Positions 1 through 7,778 of a DNA stretch of 64,000 bases are shown here, piece after piece. Position numbers and translations under genes: made by a program. The notes under the pieces were generated by a model. It was given only the letters and a program-made list of their open reading frames with translations. It did not search any database and had not been told where the DNA came from. Each line of letters begins with the position of its first letter. The first letter of the stretch is position 1. Source of the stretch: Neptuniibacter sp048548695 (GTDB lineage: Bacteria > Pseudomonadota > Gammaproteobacteria > Pseudomonadales > Balneatricaceae); NCBI RefSeq assembly GCF_048548695.1, contig NZ_JBLYIF010000007.1. The stretch is one strand, 5' to 3'.

Positions 1-603
1 GGGCAGCCACCCAAGCCAGTCCACCAGTGTTTGCGCGCGTGGGTGTTTTTCCGTCAACCGTTCGGTAATCCAGGCCAGGATCAGTGGGGTGACAATCAAT
101 CCGAAGAAAGCTGGCAGCAAATGGCTGGCGATCGCCAGCTCAATGGCGATATTGCCCATGAAAAGCCAGATATAAACGGGTAGCATAATGAGCTGGACAA
201 TCAGCAGGATCGGCGCAGCCGCGATGGCCCGGGCGCCGTCCCCACCGCCAAGATGGGTAAAACTGATAAACCAGTCCGTACAGGGCACCAGCAGTACCAG
301 CAGTACGCCGAGACGAATAGCGGGATCATCCGGTAACAGCCACAACAGAAGACCAACGACCACCGGTATCAGGATAAAATTGCCCGTCAGCAAAGCGGCC
401 AGAAAGCGGCGATCACGAAATGCCGACCTGAGATGTATCAGTGGTACCTGAGTGAAAGTGGTATACAGAAGAACACCTAGGGCCGGCCAAAGCAACACTT
501 CCCAATGACGGGTCTGCTCTGGTGACATCCAGCCGATGGCCATGCCGACCAGGATGGCAACCAGATAAATCCAGACCTGATATCGCTCCAGTTGTTCGCG
601 CAT
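1..603 (-). CDS. ACR3/ArsB-like bile acid:sodium symporter family efflux protein (partial)
   Basis: The reading frame starts with ATG at 603 (MREQLERYQVW) and runs off the left edge of the window after 201 codons, so the C-terminal part is missing. The translation is almost entirely hydrophobic helices separated by short polar loops. It carries the loop VPCTDWFISF followed by a glycine-rich HLGGGDG segment, which resembles the conserved cysteine region of ACR3-type arsenite carriers and the wider bile acid:sodium symporter superfamily. Proteins of this group extrude arsenite or move organic anions across the inner membrane. No ars regulator or reductase is visible here, so the substrate is open. 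The family assignment is fairly sure; the arsenic role is only inferred. Confidence 0.7.
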   Translation of the reverse strand, partial: MREQLERYQVWIYLVAILVGMAIGWMSPEQTRHWEVLLWPALGVLLYTTFTQVPLIHLRSAFRDRRFLAALLTGNFILIPVVVGLLLWLLPDDPAIRLGVLLVLLVPCTDWFISFTHLGGGDGARAIAAAPILLIVQLIMLPVYIWLFMGNIAIELAIASHLLPAFFGLIVTPLILAWITERLTEKHPRAQTLVDWLGWLP

Positions 604-1105
604 TTAAAGCTGTTCCTGCTGTTTTTCGAGGGCACGATAGTATCATTGGTGCGCAATGAGCTCCCGGGACACGCCCTAAGGGTTTCGGCAGACTCATCGA
701 AAGGACTGAAATCTCTTTAGGCGGTGTCGGGAGAGATACGGTAAAATGGCCAGTGCCAGCATTTCACCTTTTTGCCGGCTAGTAGAGGGGAGGGTGTCCC
801 TAAAGGGTTGTTGGTTTTTCCCCAGTTTGGCAGGTTCTGACCCTGTTGAGCGGGGTCACGGATGTAAGGTTAGTAGAACCTAAAGAAGCTGGTCAATTGC
901 TCATGGACATACTGAGATATTTCGAGAGGGTAGAAAGCTATAGTCTTTAGCTTTGGTAATAGGTGTGGTGTAGCTTGAAATGTTTATTAGAAGGCATGCT
1001 TTAGATTTCTTCACATTACTCAGATTTGTATCCCAGTTGTATCCCAGAATTTCTATCTAGGTTGTGGGGTATAAAATAATCCGTTGCGTTTATGTAAGGG
1101 GGGGA
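604..1105. other. Gene-free stretch downstream of tRNA-Leu
   Basis: About 500 bases with no convincing gene on either strand. A short inverted repeat (TGACCC at 838-843, GGGTCA at 853-858) and a tandem 11-base repeat (1026-1047) are visible. Base composition is more AT-rich towards the tRNA. The stretch could be the remains of a lost integrated element next to the tRNA gene, but no integrase remnant is readable. Confidence 0.5.
1026..1047. repeat. Tandem 11-base direct repeat beside tRNA-Leu
   Basis: Two exact back-to-back copies of TTGTATCCCAG lie at 1026-1036 and 1037-1047. The first ten bases recur in inverted orientation at 1219-1228, on the other side of the intact tRNA-Leu. Repeats placed like this around a tRNA resemble arm or core sites of a tyrosine integrase. 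That function is inferred. Confidence 0.6.
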
Positions 1106-1192
1106 TGGTACCAGAGGCCGGACTCGAACCGGCACACCATTGCTGGCGGGAGATTTTGAATCTCCTGTGTCTACCAATTTCACCACTCTGGC
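1106..1192 (-). tRNA. tRNA-Leu (anticodon CAA)
   Basis: 87-nt class II tRNA including an encoded CCA. The acceptor stem GCCAGAG pairs with CTCTGGT (one G-U pair at 1:72), the anticodon loop is TTCAAAA, and the T arm contains GGTTCGAGTCC. The long variable arm and the D-arm sequence closely follow leucine tRNAs. It reads codon UUG. Confidence 0.95.
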
Positions 1193-1237
1193 ACTGCTTA
1201 GATTTTACTATTTTCCCTTGGGATACAAAATCGCTTG

Positions 1238-1281
1238 AGAATTTTGAATCCCCTGTGTCTACCAATTTCACCACGCTGGCA
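1238..1281 (-). pseudogene. Truncated tRNA-Leu(CAA) copy, 5' half only
   Basis: This segment repeats the acceptor 5' strand, D arm and anticodon arm of the intact tRNA-Leu that lies just downstream on the same strand, with a few substitutions (for example GCCAGCG in place of GCCAGAG). Homology stops in the 3' side of the anticodon arm; the variable arm, T arm and 3' acceptor strand are absent. It cannot make a functional tRNA. A half tRNA ending at the anticodon is what integration or excision at an anticodon-loop attachment site could leave, although a simple partial duplication is also possible. Confidence 0.8.
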
Positions 1282-1403
1282 CGGTGTGAGCTGCGTATTA
1301 TAGAAACCTTGCGAGCTGCGTCAATCTATCCGTACAGATAAAGTTAAAAAAAATGTAACAGGCGCAACATGATCTATCTCTCTGTTGGCTGCGTAGGCAG
1401 TTT

Positions 1404-1433
1404 TTAGACATGTGTTGTAGAGGAGTGTCTAAG
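1404..1433 (+). promoter_or_regulatory. Inverted repeat overlapping a possible promoter of the CHRD gene
   Basis: TTAGACA at 1404-1410 and TGTCTAA at 1426-1432 form a perfect 7-base inverted repeat. Within it, TAGACA and TCTAAG are 17 bases apart and could serve as -35 and -10 elements. The arrangement suggests an operator built into a promoter. It is inferred from pattern only. Confidence 0.4.
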
Positions 1434-1462
1434 TACTAAATCAAAACAATGAGGATAAAATC

Positions 1463-1996
1463 ATGATGTTTAAAGGATTTAAACTCAGCTGCCGGAGGGA
1501 TGTCGGTGCGGCAGCACTAATGCTAGCTATGGCTTCAATTGCTCATGCAGGTCATACCAACACGGTTCTGACCACTGATTTGTGGGGCGGTGAAGAGGTC
1601 AATAATGATGCAGCTGACAACCGTATAGCAGGTGACCCCAATGGGCGTGGTGAAGCTTATGTGTTTGGCATAGATGGTGATCCGCTAACACTCTGTTATG
1701 TACTAACCGTGGATAAGATTCAGACCGTGCCGGTTGCTGAAGGCATGGCGGCACACATTCACTTTGGCCAACGCGGCGAGAACGGTCCGCCTATTGCGTT
1801 TCTTGCCGGTCCTGAAGATGGCAATGCCGCTGATTGTCTGACTGAAGGCGAACCAGGTAAGTTTGAGGGGCCTGCAGGTATTGTGCAGACCATTCTGGAA
1901 AACCCCGAAGATTACTACATCAATGTGCATAACCTGGAATATCCGGGTGGTGCGATTCGTGGTCAGTTGCGCTATCAGGACCCCCACGACCATTAA
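1463..1996 (+). CDS. Secreted CHRD-domain protein
   Basis: 177 residues. The N-terminus has a basic segment, a hydrophobic stretch and a likely signal-peptidase site after AHA (about residue 29), so the product should be exported. The mature part matches the CHRD (chordin-like) domain: the strand pattern starting LTTDLWGGEEV, the central AAHIHFG segment and the closing NVHNLEYPGGAIRGQL motif. CHRD domains bind no known cofactor in general and their bacterial role is unclear; they occur in envelope or secreted proteins. The gene stands alone, with a GAGG ribosome site about 10 bases before ATG and a terminator-like hairpin after it. A second methionine follows at once and may be the true start. 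Confidence 0.8.
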   Translation: MMFKGFKLSCRRDVGAAALMLAMASIAHAGHTNTVLTTDLWGGEEVNNDAADNRIAGDPNGRGEAYVFGIDGDPLTLCYVLTVDKIQTVPVAEGMAAHIHFGQRGENGPPIAFLAGPEDGNAADCLTEGEPGKFEGPAGIVQTILENPEDYYINVHNLEYPGGAIRGQLRYQDPHDH

Positions 1997-2010
1997 TCTG
2001 TAATGTTTCT

Positions 2011-2056
2011 GCCGGGCTCTTGCCAAATGCCATGGAGTTTTAGAGTCCGGCCTTTT
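2011..2056 (+). terminator. Possible terminator after the CHRD gene
   Basis: GCCGGGCTC (2011-2019) pairs with GAGTCCGGC (2043-2051) with one G-U pair, and CTTTT follows. The loop is long (23 bases), so termination may be weak. Confidence 0.5.
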
Positions 2057-2159
2057 CGCTCTTTCTGTAACCTCCCCATTTTGCATCTGCTGCAACTGAA
2101 AAAGTTCTGTCCATGCGGTACAATGCGCGCCCTGATTATGAGCTTGAGTGTGACTACCC

Positions 2160-3224
2160 ATGCAGGTGGCTGATTTTAATTTTGACTTGCCTGAAGAGCT
2201 AATTGCCAGTTTCCCGCTGGAGCAGCGCAGTGCCAGTCGTCTGTTATGTCTTGATGGCCCATCCGGCGGTATCACCCACGGCCAGTTTACGGATCTGTTA
2301 CACCAGATCGAGCCGGGTGACCTGATGATTTTTAATGATACCCGCGTGATCCCGGCACGTCTGTTTGGCCAAAAAACCAGCGGAGGCAAGATCGAGATGC
2401 TGGTGGAACGGGTGCTGGACGAACATCGGGCTCTGGCGCATATTCGCGCCAGTCGTTCACCGAAACCGGGTACCGAATTGATACTCGAAGGCGGCATTCA
2501 GGCGGAGGTGGTTGCCCGTCATGATAATCTGTTTGAGTTGCGTTTCGCTGGCAGTGATAACCTAGTGAGTCTGCTGGAAAATCATGGCCATATGCCACTA
2601 CCGCCGTATATCAAGCGAGAAGATCAGTTGTCTGATCGCGAGCGGTATCAGACAGTTTATAACCGGAAGCCGGGTGCCGTGGCAGCCCCCACAGCGGGTT
2701 TGCACTTTGATCAAGCCATGCTGGCTGAACTGGATGCCCGAGGTGTGCAGCGGGCATTTGTTACCCTGCATGTTGGTGCTGGCACGTTTCAACCGGTAAA
2801 GGTTGATGCTATCGATGAGCACCGCATGCATGCGGAGTATATTGAAGTGAGCGAGGCCGTTTGCGAGCAGGTACGCGCAACACAGGCGGCGGGTAAGCGG
2901 GTGATCGCAGTGGGCACAACCAGTGTTCGCTGCCTGGAAACCGCAAGTCAGAGTGGTCAGATCGAAGCCTATTTCGGTGATACCGATATCTTTATTTATC
3001 CCGGTTACCAATTTCGCAGCGTTGATGCTCTGGTAACCAATTTCCACCTGCCTCAGTCCACTCTGCTGATGCTGGTCAGTGCTTTTGCTGGCATGCAGCC
3101 GGTTAAGGCCGCGTATGAGGCTGCCGTGGCCGAGCGGTATCGATTTTTTAGTTATGGCGATGCCATGTTTATGACCCGCAACGATGCCGTGCCGGGTTGT
3201 TATCGCAATGAGAGTTCCCGATGA
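2160..3224 (+). CDS. queA: S-adenosylmethionine:tRNA ribosyltransferase-isomerase
   Basis: 354 residues, the usual length of QueA. The enzyme transfers and isomerises the ribosyl part of S-adenosylmethionine onto 7-aminomethyl-7-deazaguanine in tRNA, giving epoxyqueuosine, the step after Tgt. Recognisable family segments are the N-terminal FDLPEELIASFP, the PLPPYI(K)R stretch and the C-terminal VTNFHLPQSTLLMLVSAF. It starts at ATG 2160, and its stop overlaps the start of tgt by four bases, so the two queuosine genes are translationally coupled. This is the first gene of a queA-tgt-yajC-secD-secF run. A -10-like TACAAT lies at 2119-2124. Confidence 0.97.
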   Translation: MQVADFNFDLPEELIASFPLEQRSASRLLCLDGPSGGITHGQFTDLLHQIEPGDLMIFNDTRVIPARLFGQKTSGGKIEMLVERVLDEHRALAHIRASRSPKPGTELILEGGIQAEVVARHDNLFELRFAGSDNLVSLLENHGHMPLPPYIKREDQLSDRERYQTVYNRKPGAVAAPTAGLHFDQAMLAELDARGVQRAFVTLHVGAGTFQPVKVDAIDEHRMHAEYIEVSEAVCEQVRATQAAGKRVIAVGTTSVRCLETASQSGQIEAYFGDTDIFIYPGYQFRSVDALVTNFHLPQSTLLMLVSAFAGMQPVKAAYEAAVAERYRFFSYGDAMFMTRNDAVPGCYRNESSR

Positions 3225-4360
3225 GCAGAACCTGTTTTATGCAATTTGAACAACTGGCCTCAGATGGTAAAGCCCGGCGTGGTCGTCTGGATTTTCCGCG
3301 TGGTAGCGTGGCAACCCCGGCATTTATGCCGGTGGGCACCTACGGCACGGTAAAAGGCATGTTGCCCCGGGATATTGAAGCCACAGGTGCTCAGATTATT
3401 CTTGGTAACACCTTCCATCTGATGTTGCGTCCGGGAACCGAGATCGTGCAGCAGCACGGTGACCTGCATAATTTTATGCAATGGCAGGGACCGATCCTGA
3501 CAGATTCTGGTGGGTTTCAGGTCTTCAGTCTGGGCAAGATGCGTAAGATCACTGAAGAGGGGGTATCGTTCCAGTCTCCGGTGGATGGCAGTAAGGTATT
3601 TCTCAGCCCTGAGCGTTCGATGGAGGTGCAGCGAGAACTGGGGTCTGACATTGTCATGATCTTTGATGAGTGTACCCCTTATCCGGCGACGGAGCAGGAA
3701 GCCGCTGATTCCATGCGGCTGTCGCTGCGTTGGGCCGAGCGCTCTAAAGTGGCACATGGTGATAATCCTTCAGCGCTGTTTGGTATCGTGCAGGGCGGCA
3801 TGTATCCGGCATTGCGTAATGAGTCCATGACAGGGTTGAGCAAGATTGGTTTTGATGGCTATGCCATTGGCGGCCTGTCTGTGGGTGAACCCAAGGATGA
3901 GATGATAAAGGTGCTGGACCACCTGACTGGGCAAATGCCGCAGGATAAACCTCGTTATCTGATGGGGGTAGGTAAGCCGGAAGATATTGTCGAAGCGGTA
4001 CGCCGCGGTGTGGATATGTTTGACTGTGTTATACCCACCCGCAATGCCCGTAATGGTTTTTTGTTTACCCGTAACGGGGTGGTGAAAATCCGGAACTCTG
4101 TGCATAAAACCGACCCTGCATCACTGGACCCGGAGTGCGGCTGTTATACCTGTCAAAACTTCACTCGTAGTTATTTACACCACCTGGACAAGTGCAAGGA
4201 AATTCTCGGCGCACAACTCAATACCATCCATAACCTTCATTATTATCAGGAGCTTATGGCCGGTTTGCGTCAGGCAATTGAACAGGGTACATTGAGCGCC
4301 TTTGTCGATGACTTTTATCAGCGGCGGGGGCTTGAAACCCCGGCAATTGACGCCATATAA
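3221..4360 (+). CDS. tgt: tRNA-guanine transglycosylase
   Basis: 379 residues from ATG 3221. A second in-frame ATG at 3239 (MQFEQL) matches the usual N-terminus of the family better and would give 373 residues; both are plausible, and the upstream one overlaps the queA stop. The enzyme swaps guanine 34 of Asn, Asp, His and Tyr tRNAs for preQ1. Visible hallmarks are the substrate loop LTDSGGFQVFSLG, the FGIVQGG segment, the nucleophile region VDMFDCVIPTRNARNG, and the zinc ligands in ECGCYTC followed later by the histidine of the TIHNLHYY region. It is cytoplasmic and acts directly before QueA in queuosine synthesis. Confidence 0.97.
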   Translation: MSRTCFMQFEQLASDGKARRGRLDFPRGSVATPAFMPVGTYGTVKGMLPRDIEATGAQIILGNTFHLMLRPGTEIVQQHGDLHNFMQWQGPILTDSGGFQVFSLGKMRKITEEGVSFQSPVDGSKVFLSPERSMEVQRELGSDIVMIFDECTPYPATEQEAADSMRLSLRWAERSKVAHGDNPSALFGIVQGGMYPALRNESMTGLSKIGFDGYAIGGLSVGEPKDEMIKVLDHLTGQMPQDKPRYLMGVGKPEDIVEAVRRGVDMFDCVIPTRNARNGFLFTRNGVVKIRNSVHKTDPASLDPECGCYTCQNFTRSYLHHLDKCKEILGAQLNTIHNLHYYQELMAGLRQAIEQGTLSAFVDDFYQRRGLETPAIDAI

Positions 4361-4393
4361 CAATCAGATTTTTACTTTCTTTCAGGAGTAGCC

Positions 4394-4723
4394 ATGAGCT
4401 TCTTTATTTCTCCCGCCTTCGCTGAAGGCGCAGCTTCAGCGCCCGATACAGGCATGTTTAACCTGCTTTTCCTTGTTGGTTTTGGTCTGATCTTTTATTT
4501 CTTCATGTGGCGCCCACAGGCAAAACGTGCCAAAGAGCATAAAAATCTGCTGGCCGGCCTGAACAAGGGTGACGAAGTGATTACTGCCGGTGGTTTGCTA
4601 GGCAAGGTAGTAAACCTGAGTGATGACTATGTGGTTCTGGAAGTGTGTGAAGGCACTCAGTTGACGTTCCAGAAAACCCACGTCTCTGCCGCGGTACCTA
4701 AAGGCACGCTGAAAAGCATCTAA
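4394..4723 (+). CDS. yajC: Preprotein translocase accessory subunit YajC
   Basis: 109 residues. There is one N-terminal membrane helix (MFNLLFLVGFGLIFYFF), then the characteristic MWRPQAKRAKEH stretch and a small cytoplasmic domain with NKGDEVITAGGLLGKVV. YajC joins SecD and SecF in the holo-translocon that helps protein export at the inner membrane. Its ATG follows AGGAG with good spacing, 33 bases after tgt. A strong terminator hairpin lies between yajC and secD, so yajC is probably made in excess over SecDF. Confidence 0.95.
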   Translation: MSFFISPAFAEGAASAPDTGMFNLLFLVGFGLIFYFFMWRPQAKRAKEHKNLLAGLNKGDEVITAGGLLGKVVNLSDDYVVLEVCEGTQLTFQKTHVSAAVPKGTLKSI

Positions 4724-4734
4724 GCCTAAAAAGT

Positions 4735-4764
4735 AACGCCACTGGGTTTCTCAGTGGCGTTTTT
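4735..4764 (+). terminator. Intrinsic terminator between yajC and secD
   Basis: A perfect 10-base stem, AACGCCACTG (4735-4744) with CAGTGGCGTT (4752-4761), has a 7-base loop and is followed by a T run. It lies inside the yajC-secD-secF unit and probably lowers secD-secF transcription relative to yajC. Confidence 0.85.
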
Positions 4765-4788
4765 CGTTTCTGACAGGGACCGGCGGTC

Positions 4789-6639
4789 ATGCTCAATAAA
4801 TACCCCTTATGGAAAAATTTGCTCATCATTACGGTGCTGTTGATTGGTGGGCTATACGCTGCGCCAAACATCTATCCTGAAGATTACGCCATTCAAATCA
4901 CAGGCACCCGTGAAGTGCATGAGGTTGATGCTGCTTTGATGGAGCGGATCAGCCAGACGCTGGCCCAGCAGGGTATTGTGGTGAAATCTTCCGAGCTGGA
5001 AAACGGCAGTGGCTTGATCCGCTTTGTTGACAGTGATGCGCAACTGGCGGCGAAAGCTTCTATGCATCAGGTAGTTGGCGATGATTATGTGGTCGCGCTT
5101 AATCTGGCACCTACCACACCCGACTGGTTAACCTCTATTGGTGCCGGGCCTATGAAACTTGGTCTGGACCTGCGCGGTGGTGTTCACTTCTTGCTGGAAG
5201 TTGATCTGCCTAAAGCGGTTGATCAGAAACTGGAAAACTACGCTTCTGAGATCAAAGGCAAGTTGCGCGAAGAGAAGCTGCGTTATCGTACCCTGGACAT
5301 TGAAAGCAGCACCATGTGGGTGAAGTTCGGCGATGCTTCAGTAAGGGAAGAAGCGTTAGATGTGCTGGCTAAAGAGTATCCGAGCTTTCTGGTTAGCGCC
5401 GCAGACCGTGACGAGAGCTTTTATGTCACGGTTGCCCTGTCTGAGCAGGCGATCCGGGATATCGAAACCTATGCCATTAAACAGAATCTGACCACCCTGC
5501 GTAACCGTGTTAATGAGCTGGGTGTAGCTGAGCCGCTGGTACAGCGTCAGGGTCGCAACCGGATTGTGGTTCAGTTACCGGGTATTCAGGATACTGCTGC
5601 GGCAAAACGTATTATTGGTAAAACTGCGACTCTGGAGTTCCGACTGGAAGCCAAGTCGGGCACCAGCTCGGCCCGTAGTGAACTGCATAGCTTCCGTAGC
5701 GACCCTGAGCGTCGGGCCACGCTGGAAAAAGATATCATCATCAAAGGTGACAATGTGGCCAATGCCCAGGCCTCCTTCGATGAAAATGGCCAGCCACAGG
5801 TCAATATTACCCTGGATTCCAAGGGTGGTGATCTGATGGCGCGCACCACGAAAGGCGCGGTTCAGCGCCGGATGGCGGTGTTGTTTGTCGAAGATAAAGA
5901 GCGCACTGTTTATAAAAAAGTGGATGGTGAGCAGGTCGCGGAAAAGATCCGCTATCAGGAAAAAGGCATTATCTCGCTGGCGACGATTCAGTCAGTGCTG
6001 GGCAGTCAATTCCGTATTACCGGCCTGGACGGTGCGGGAGAGTCATCTGAACTGGCACTGCTGTTGCGCGCCGGTGCCCTGGCAGCGCCGATCTACTTTG
6101 TAGAAGAGCGCACGGTTGGTCCAAGCCTGGGGGCGCAAAATATCGCAACCGGCGTACTGTCTGTGCAGATAGGTTTTGCTTTGGTATTGGTATTCATGTT
6201 CGTCTACTACCGGGTATTTGGTCTGATGGCGAACATCGCGCTAACACTTAACCTGGTACTGCTGGTAGCCGTGATGTCTATGCTGTCCGCTACCCTGACG
6301 TTGCCGGGTATTGCCGGGATCGTGCTGACAGTGGGTATGGCGGTGGATGCCAACGTACTGATCTTCTCGCGTATACGGGAAGAGTTGAAAAACGGCCTGC
6401 CACCGCAGTCGGCGATTCATGCAGGCTTTGGTCGTGCCTTTACCACAATTCTCGACGCTAACGTCACCACCTTGATAGCGGCAGTGATTCTGTTTGCCAT
6501 GGGAACTGGCCCGGTGAAAGGTTTTGCTATCACCCTGTCGGTGGGTATTCTGACGTCTATGTTCACCGCGATTCTGGTGACCCGTTCACTGGTGAATCTG
6601 GTGTATGGCGGTCGTCAGATCAAGAAGCTGTCAATCTGA
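4789..6639 (+). CDS. secD: Protein translocase subunit SecD
   Basis: 616 residues, typical of gammaproteobacterial SecD. There is one N-terminal membrane helix, a large periplasmic P1 domain containing the signature GLDLRGGVHF (residues 125-134), and a C-terminal five-helix RND-type domain with AGIVLTVGMAVDANVLIFSRI followed by GFGRAFTTI. SecD works with SecF, uses the proton or sodium gradient and pulls preproteins out of the SecYEG channel on the periplasmic side. ATG 4789 lies after a GGGACCGG stretch. The secF start is 10 bases after the secD stop. Confidence 0.97.
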   Translation: MLNKYPLWKNLLIITVLLIGGLYAAPNIYPEDYAIQITGTREVHEVDAALMERISQTLAQQGIVVKSSELENGSGLIRFVDSDAQLAAKASMHQVVGDDYVVALNLAPTTPDWLTSIGAGPMKLGLDLRGGVHFLLEVDLPKAVDQKLENYASEIKGKLREEKLRYRTLDIESSTMWVKFGDASVREEALDVLAKEYPSFLVSAADRDESFYVTVALSEQAIRDIETYAIKQNLTTLRNRVNELGVAEPLVQRQGRNRIVVQLPGIQDTAAAKRIIGKTATLEFRLEAKSGTSSARSELHSFRSDPERRATLEKDIIIKGDNVANAQASFDENGQPQVNITLDSKGGDLMARTTKGAVQRRMAVLFVEDKERTVYKKVDGEQVAEKIRYQEKGIISLATIQSVLGSQFRITGLDGAGESSELALLLRAGALAAPIYFVEERTVGPSLGAQNIATGVLSVQIGFALVLVFMFVYYRVFGLMANIALTLNLVLLVAVMSMLSATLTLPGIAGIVLTVGMAVDANVLIFSRIREELKNGLPPQSAIHAGFGRAFTTILDANVTTLIAAVILFAMGTGPVKGFAITLSVGILTSMFTAILVTRSLVNLVYGGRQIKKLSI

Positions 6640-6649
6640 GGAACTGCTG

Positions 6650-7570
6650 ATGTCTATGTCTAAGATTTACAACTTCATGGGGTTCCGCAAGGCGGCAACA
6701 GCGCTATCAGGTTTGCTGCTGGTTATCTCTATTGCGTCTCTGGCCATTAATGGTCTTAAGTTTGGTCTGGATTTCACCGGCGGTAGTCTGGTGGAGATCG
6801 GTTATGAGCAGGCCCCGGATCTGAATCAGATTCGTGATCAGCTTAAGCAGGTGGGCTATAACGATGCCGTGGTGCAGACCTTTGGTACCCCGACAGATAT
6901 CCTGATTCGGCTGGGTCAGGATCATGATCCGAAACTGGGTGATAAAGTGCTTGCTACGTTGCAGGAGGGGCAGGAGCAAAGCCTTGAACTGCGTCGTAAT
7001 GAGTTCGTTGGTGCTCAGGTGGGTGAAGAGCTGCGGGAGCAGGGTGGGCTTGGCATGCTGCTGGCCCTGTTTATGATCATGGTATACGTTGCATTACGTT
7101 TCCAGATCAAGTTTTCCGTTGGTGCCGTAGCAGCACTGGTGCATGACGTATTGATTGTGCTCGGCTTCTTCTCGGTACTGCAGGTAGATTTCGATCTGAC
7201 CGTGCTGGCTGCAGTGCTGGCGGTAATCGGTTACTCGCTTAACGACACCATCGTTGTGGCGGACCGTATACGCGAAAACTTCCGTATTATGCGCAAGGGG
7301 TCGCCAACCGAGATCATGAACACCTCGCTGTCACAGACCCTGGGTCGTACCCTGGTCACCTCTTTGACAACCATACTGGTGCTGGTGGCGTTGTTCGTAT
7401 TCGGTGGTGAAATGATCCACGGTTTTGCTACGGCATTATTGGTGGGTGTGCTGGTGGGTACATATTCTTCCATCTATGTGGCGGCTAACGTGATGCTGAT
7501 GATGGGCATCTGTAAAGAAGACCTGATGCCGCCGGAAGAGAAAGAAGAAACGGTGGATGAACTGCCCTGA
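6650..7570 (+). CDS. secF: Protein translocase subunit SecF
   Basis: 306 residues from ATG 6650, chosen because GAGG lies just upstream and the longer in-frame start at 6605 would fall inside secD without a ribosome site. After the first membrane helix comes the SecF signature GLDFTGG (residues 39-45). The C-terminal half has five hydrophobic helices with the SLNDTIVVADRIREN motif that pairs with the equivalent SecD segment. It forms the SecDF motor with the upstream gene. A terminator follows within 15 bases of the stop. Confidence 0.97.
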   Translation: MSMSKIYNFMGFRKAATALSGLLLVISIASLAINGLKFGLDFTGGSLVEIGYEQAPDLNQIRDQLKQVGYNDAVVQTFGTPTDILIRLGQDHDPKLGDKVLATLQEGQEQSLELRRNEFVGAQVGEELREQGGLGMLLALFMIMVYVALRFQIKFSVGAVAALVHDVLIVLGFFSVLQVDFDLTVLAAVLAVIGYSLNDTIVVADRIRENFRIMRKGSPTEIMNTSLSQTLGRTLVTSLTTILVLVALFVFGGEMIHGFATALLVGVLVGTYSSIYVAANVMLMMGICKEDLMPPEEKEETVDELP

Positions 7571-7580
7571 TGACATGGAT

Positions 7581-7610
7581 AAAGGCTGGCGTTGCCAGCC
7601 TTTAACTTTT
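7581..7610 (+). terminator. Terminator after secF
   Basis: AAAGGCTGGC (7581-7590) and GCCAGCCTTT (7594-7603) form a perfect 10-base stem with a 3-base loop, followed by AACTTTT. Confidence 0.85.
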
Positions 7611-7711
7611 CCCCTAAGTACCCATCAGAATTCTAGTTTGTCGATATGGTTCTAAAGTGCCGGATTGGCCAGATCCGCCTCGTTATTTAGCCTCTTGTTA
7701 ACGCTCTGCCC

Positions 7712-7740
7712 TCGACCGCCTTTCAAGAAACCCTGATAAT
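7712..7740 (+). promoter_or_regulatory. Predicted sigma70 promoter of nhaD
   Basis: TCGACC (7712-7717) and GATAAT (7735-7740) are 17 bases apart. Transcription would begin near 7747, leaving a leader of about 30 bases, too short for a riboswitch. Confidence 0.45.
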
Positions 7741-7778
7741 TACGCGTCTTTTTTTTCGGTTCCGCTTAGGAGTTGCCA

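Noticed and set aside
1053..1341. Frames crossing tRNA-Leu on both strands
   Set aside because: They read through a tRNA gene and its half copy; the protein-like sequences are translations of tRNA.
1463..1560. Tat signal in the CHRD protein
   Set aside because: It has a pair of Arg before the hydrophobic segment but lacks the following FLK-type residues; an ordinary Sec signal is simpler.
1703..2497. A 264-codon minus-strand frame over the CHRD gene and queA
   Set aside because: It overlaps two genes and the intergenic terminator; the composition is rich in Cys, Ser and Arg, and it has no recognisable domain.
7611..7778. A possible sodium riboswitch before nhaD
   Set aside because: The likely promoter leaves only about 30 bases of leader, and I could not fit a known sodium riboswitch fold.
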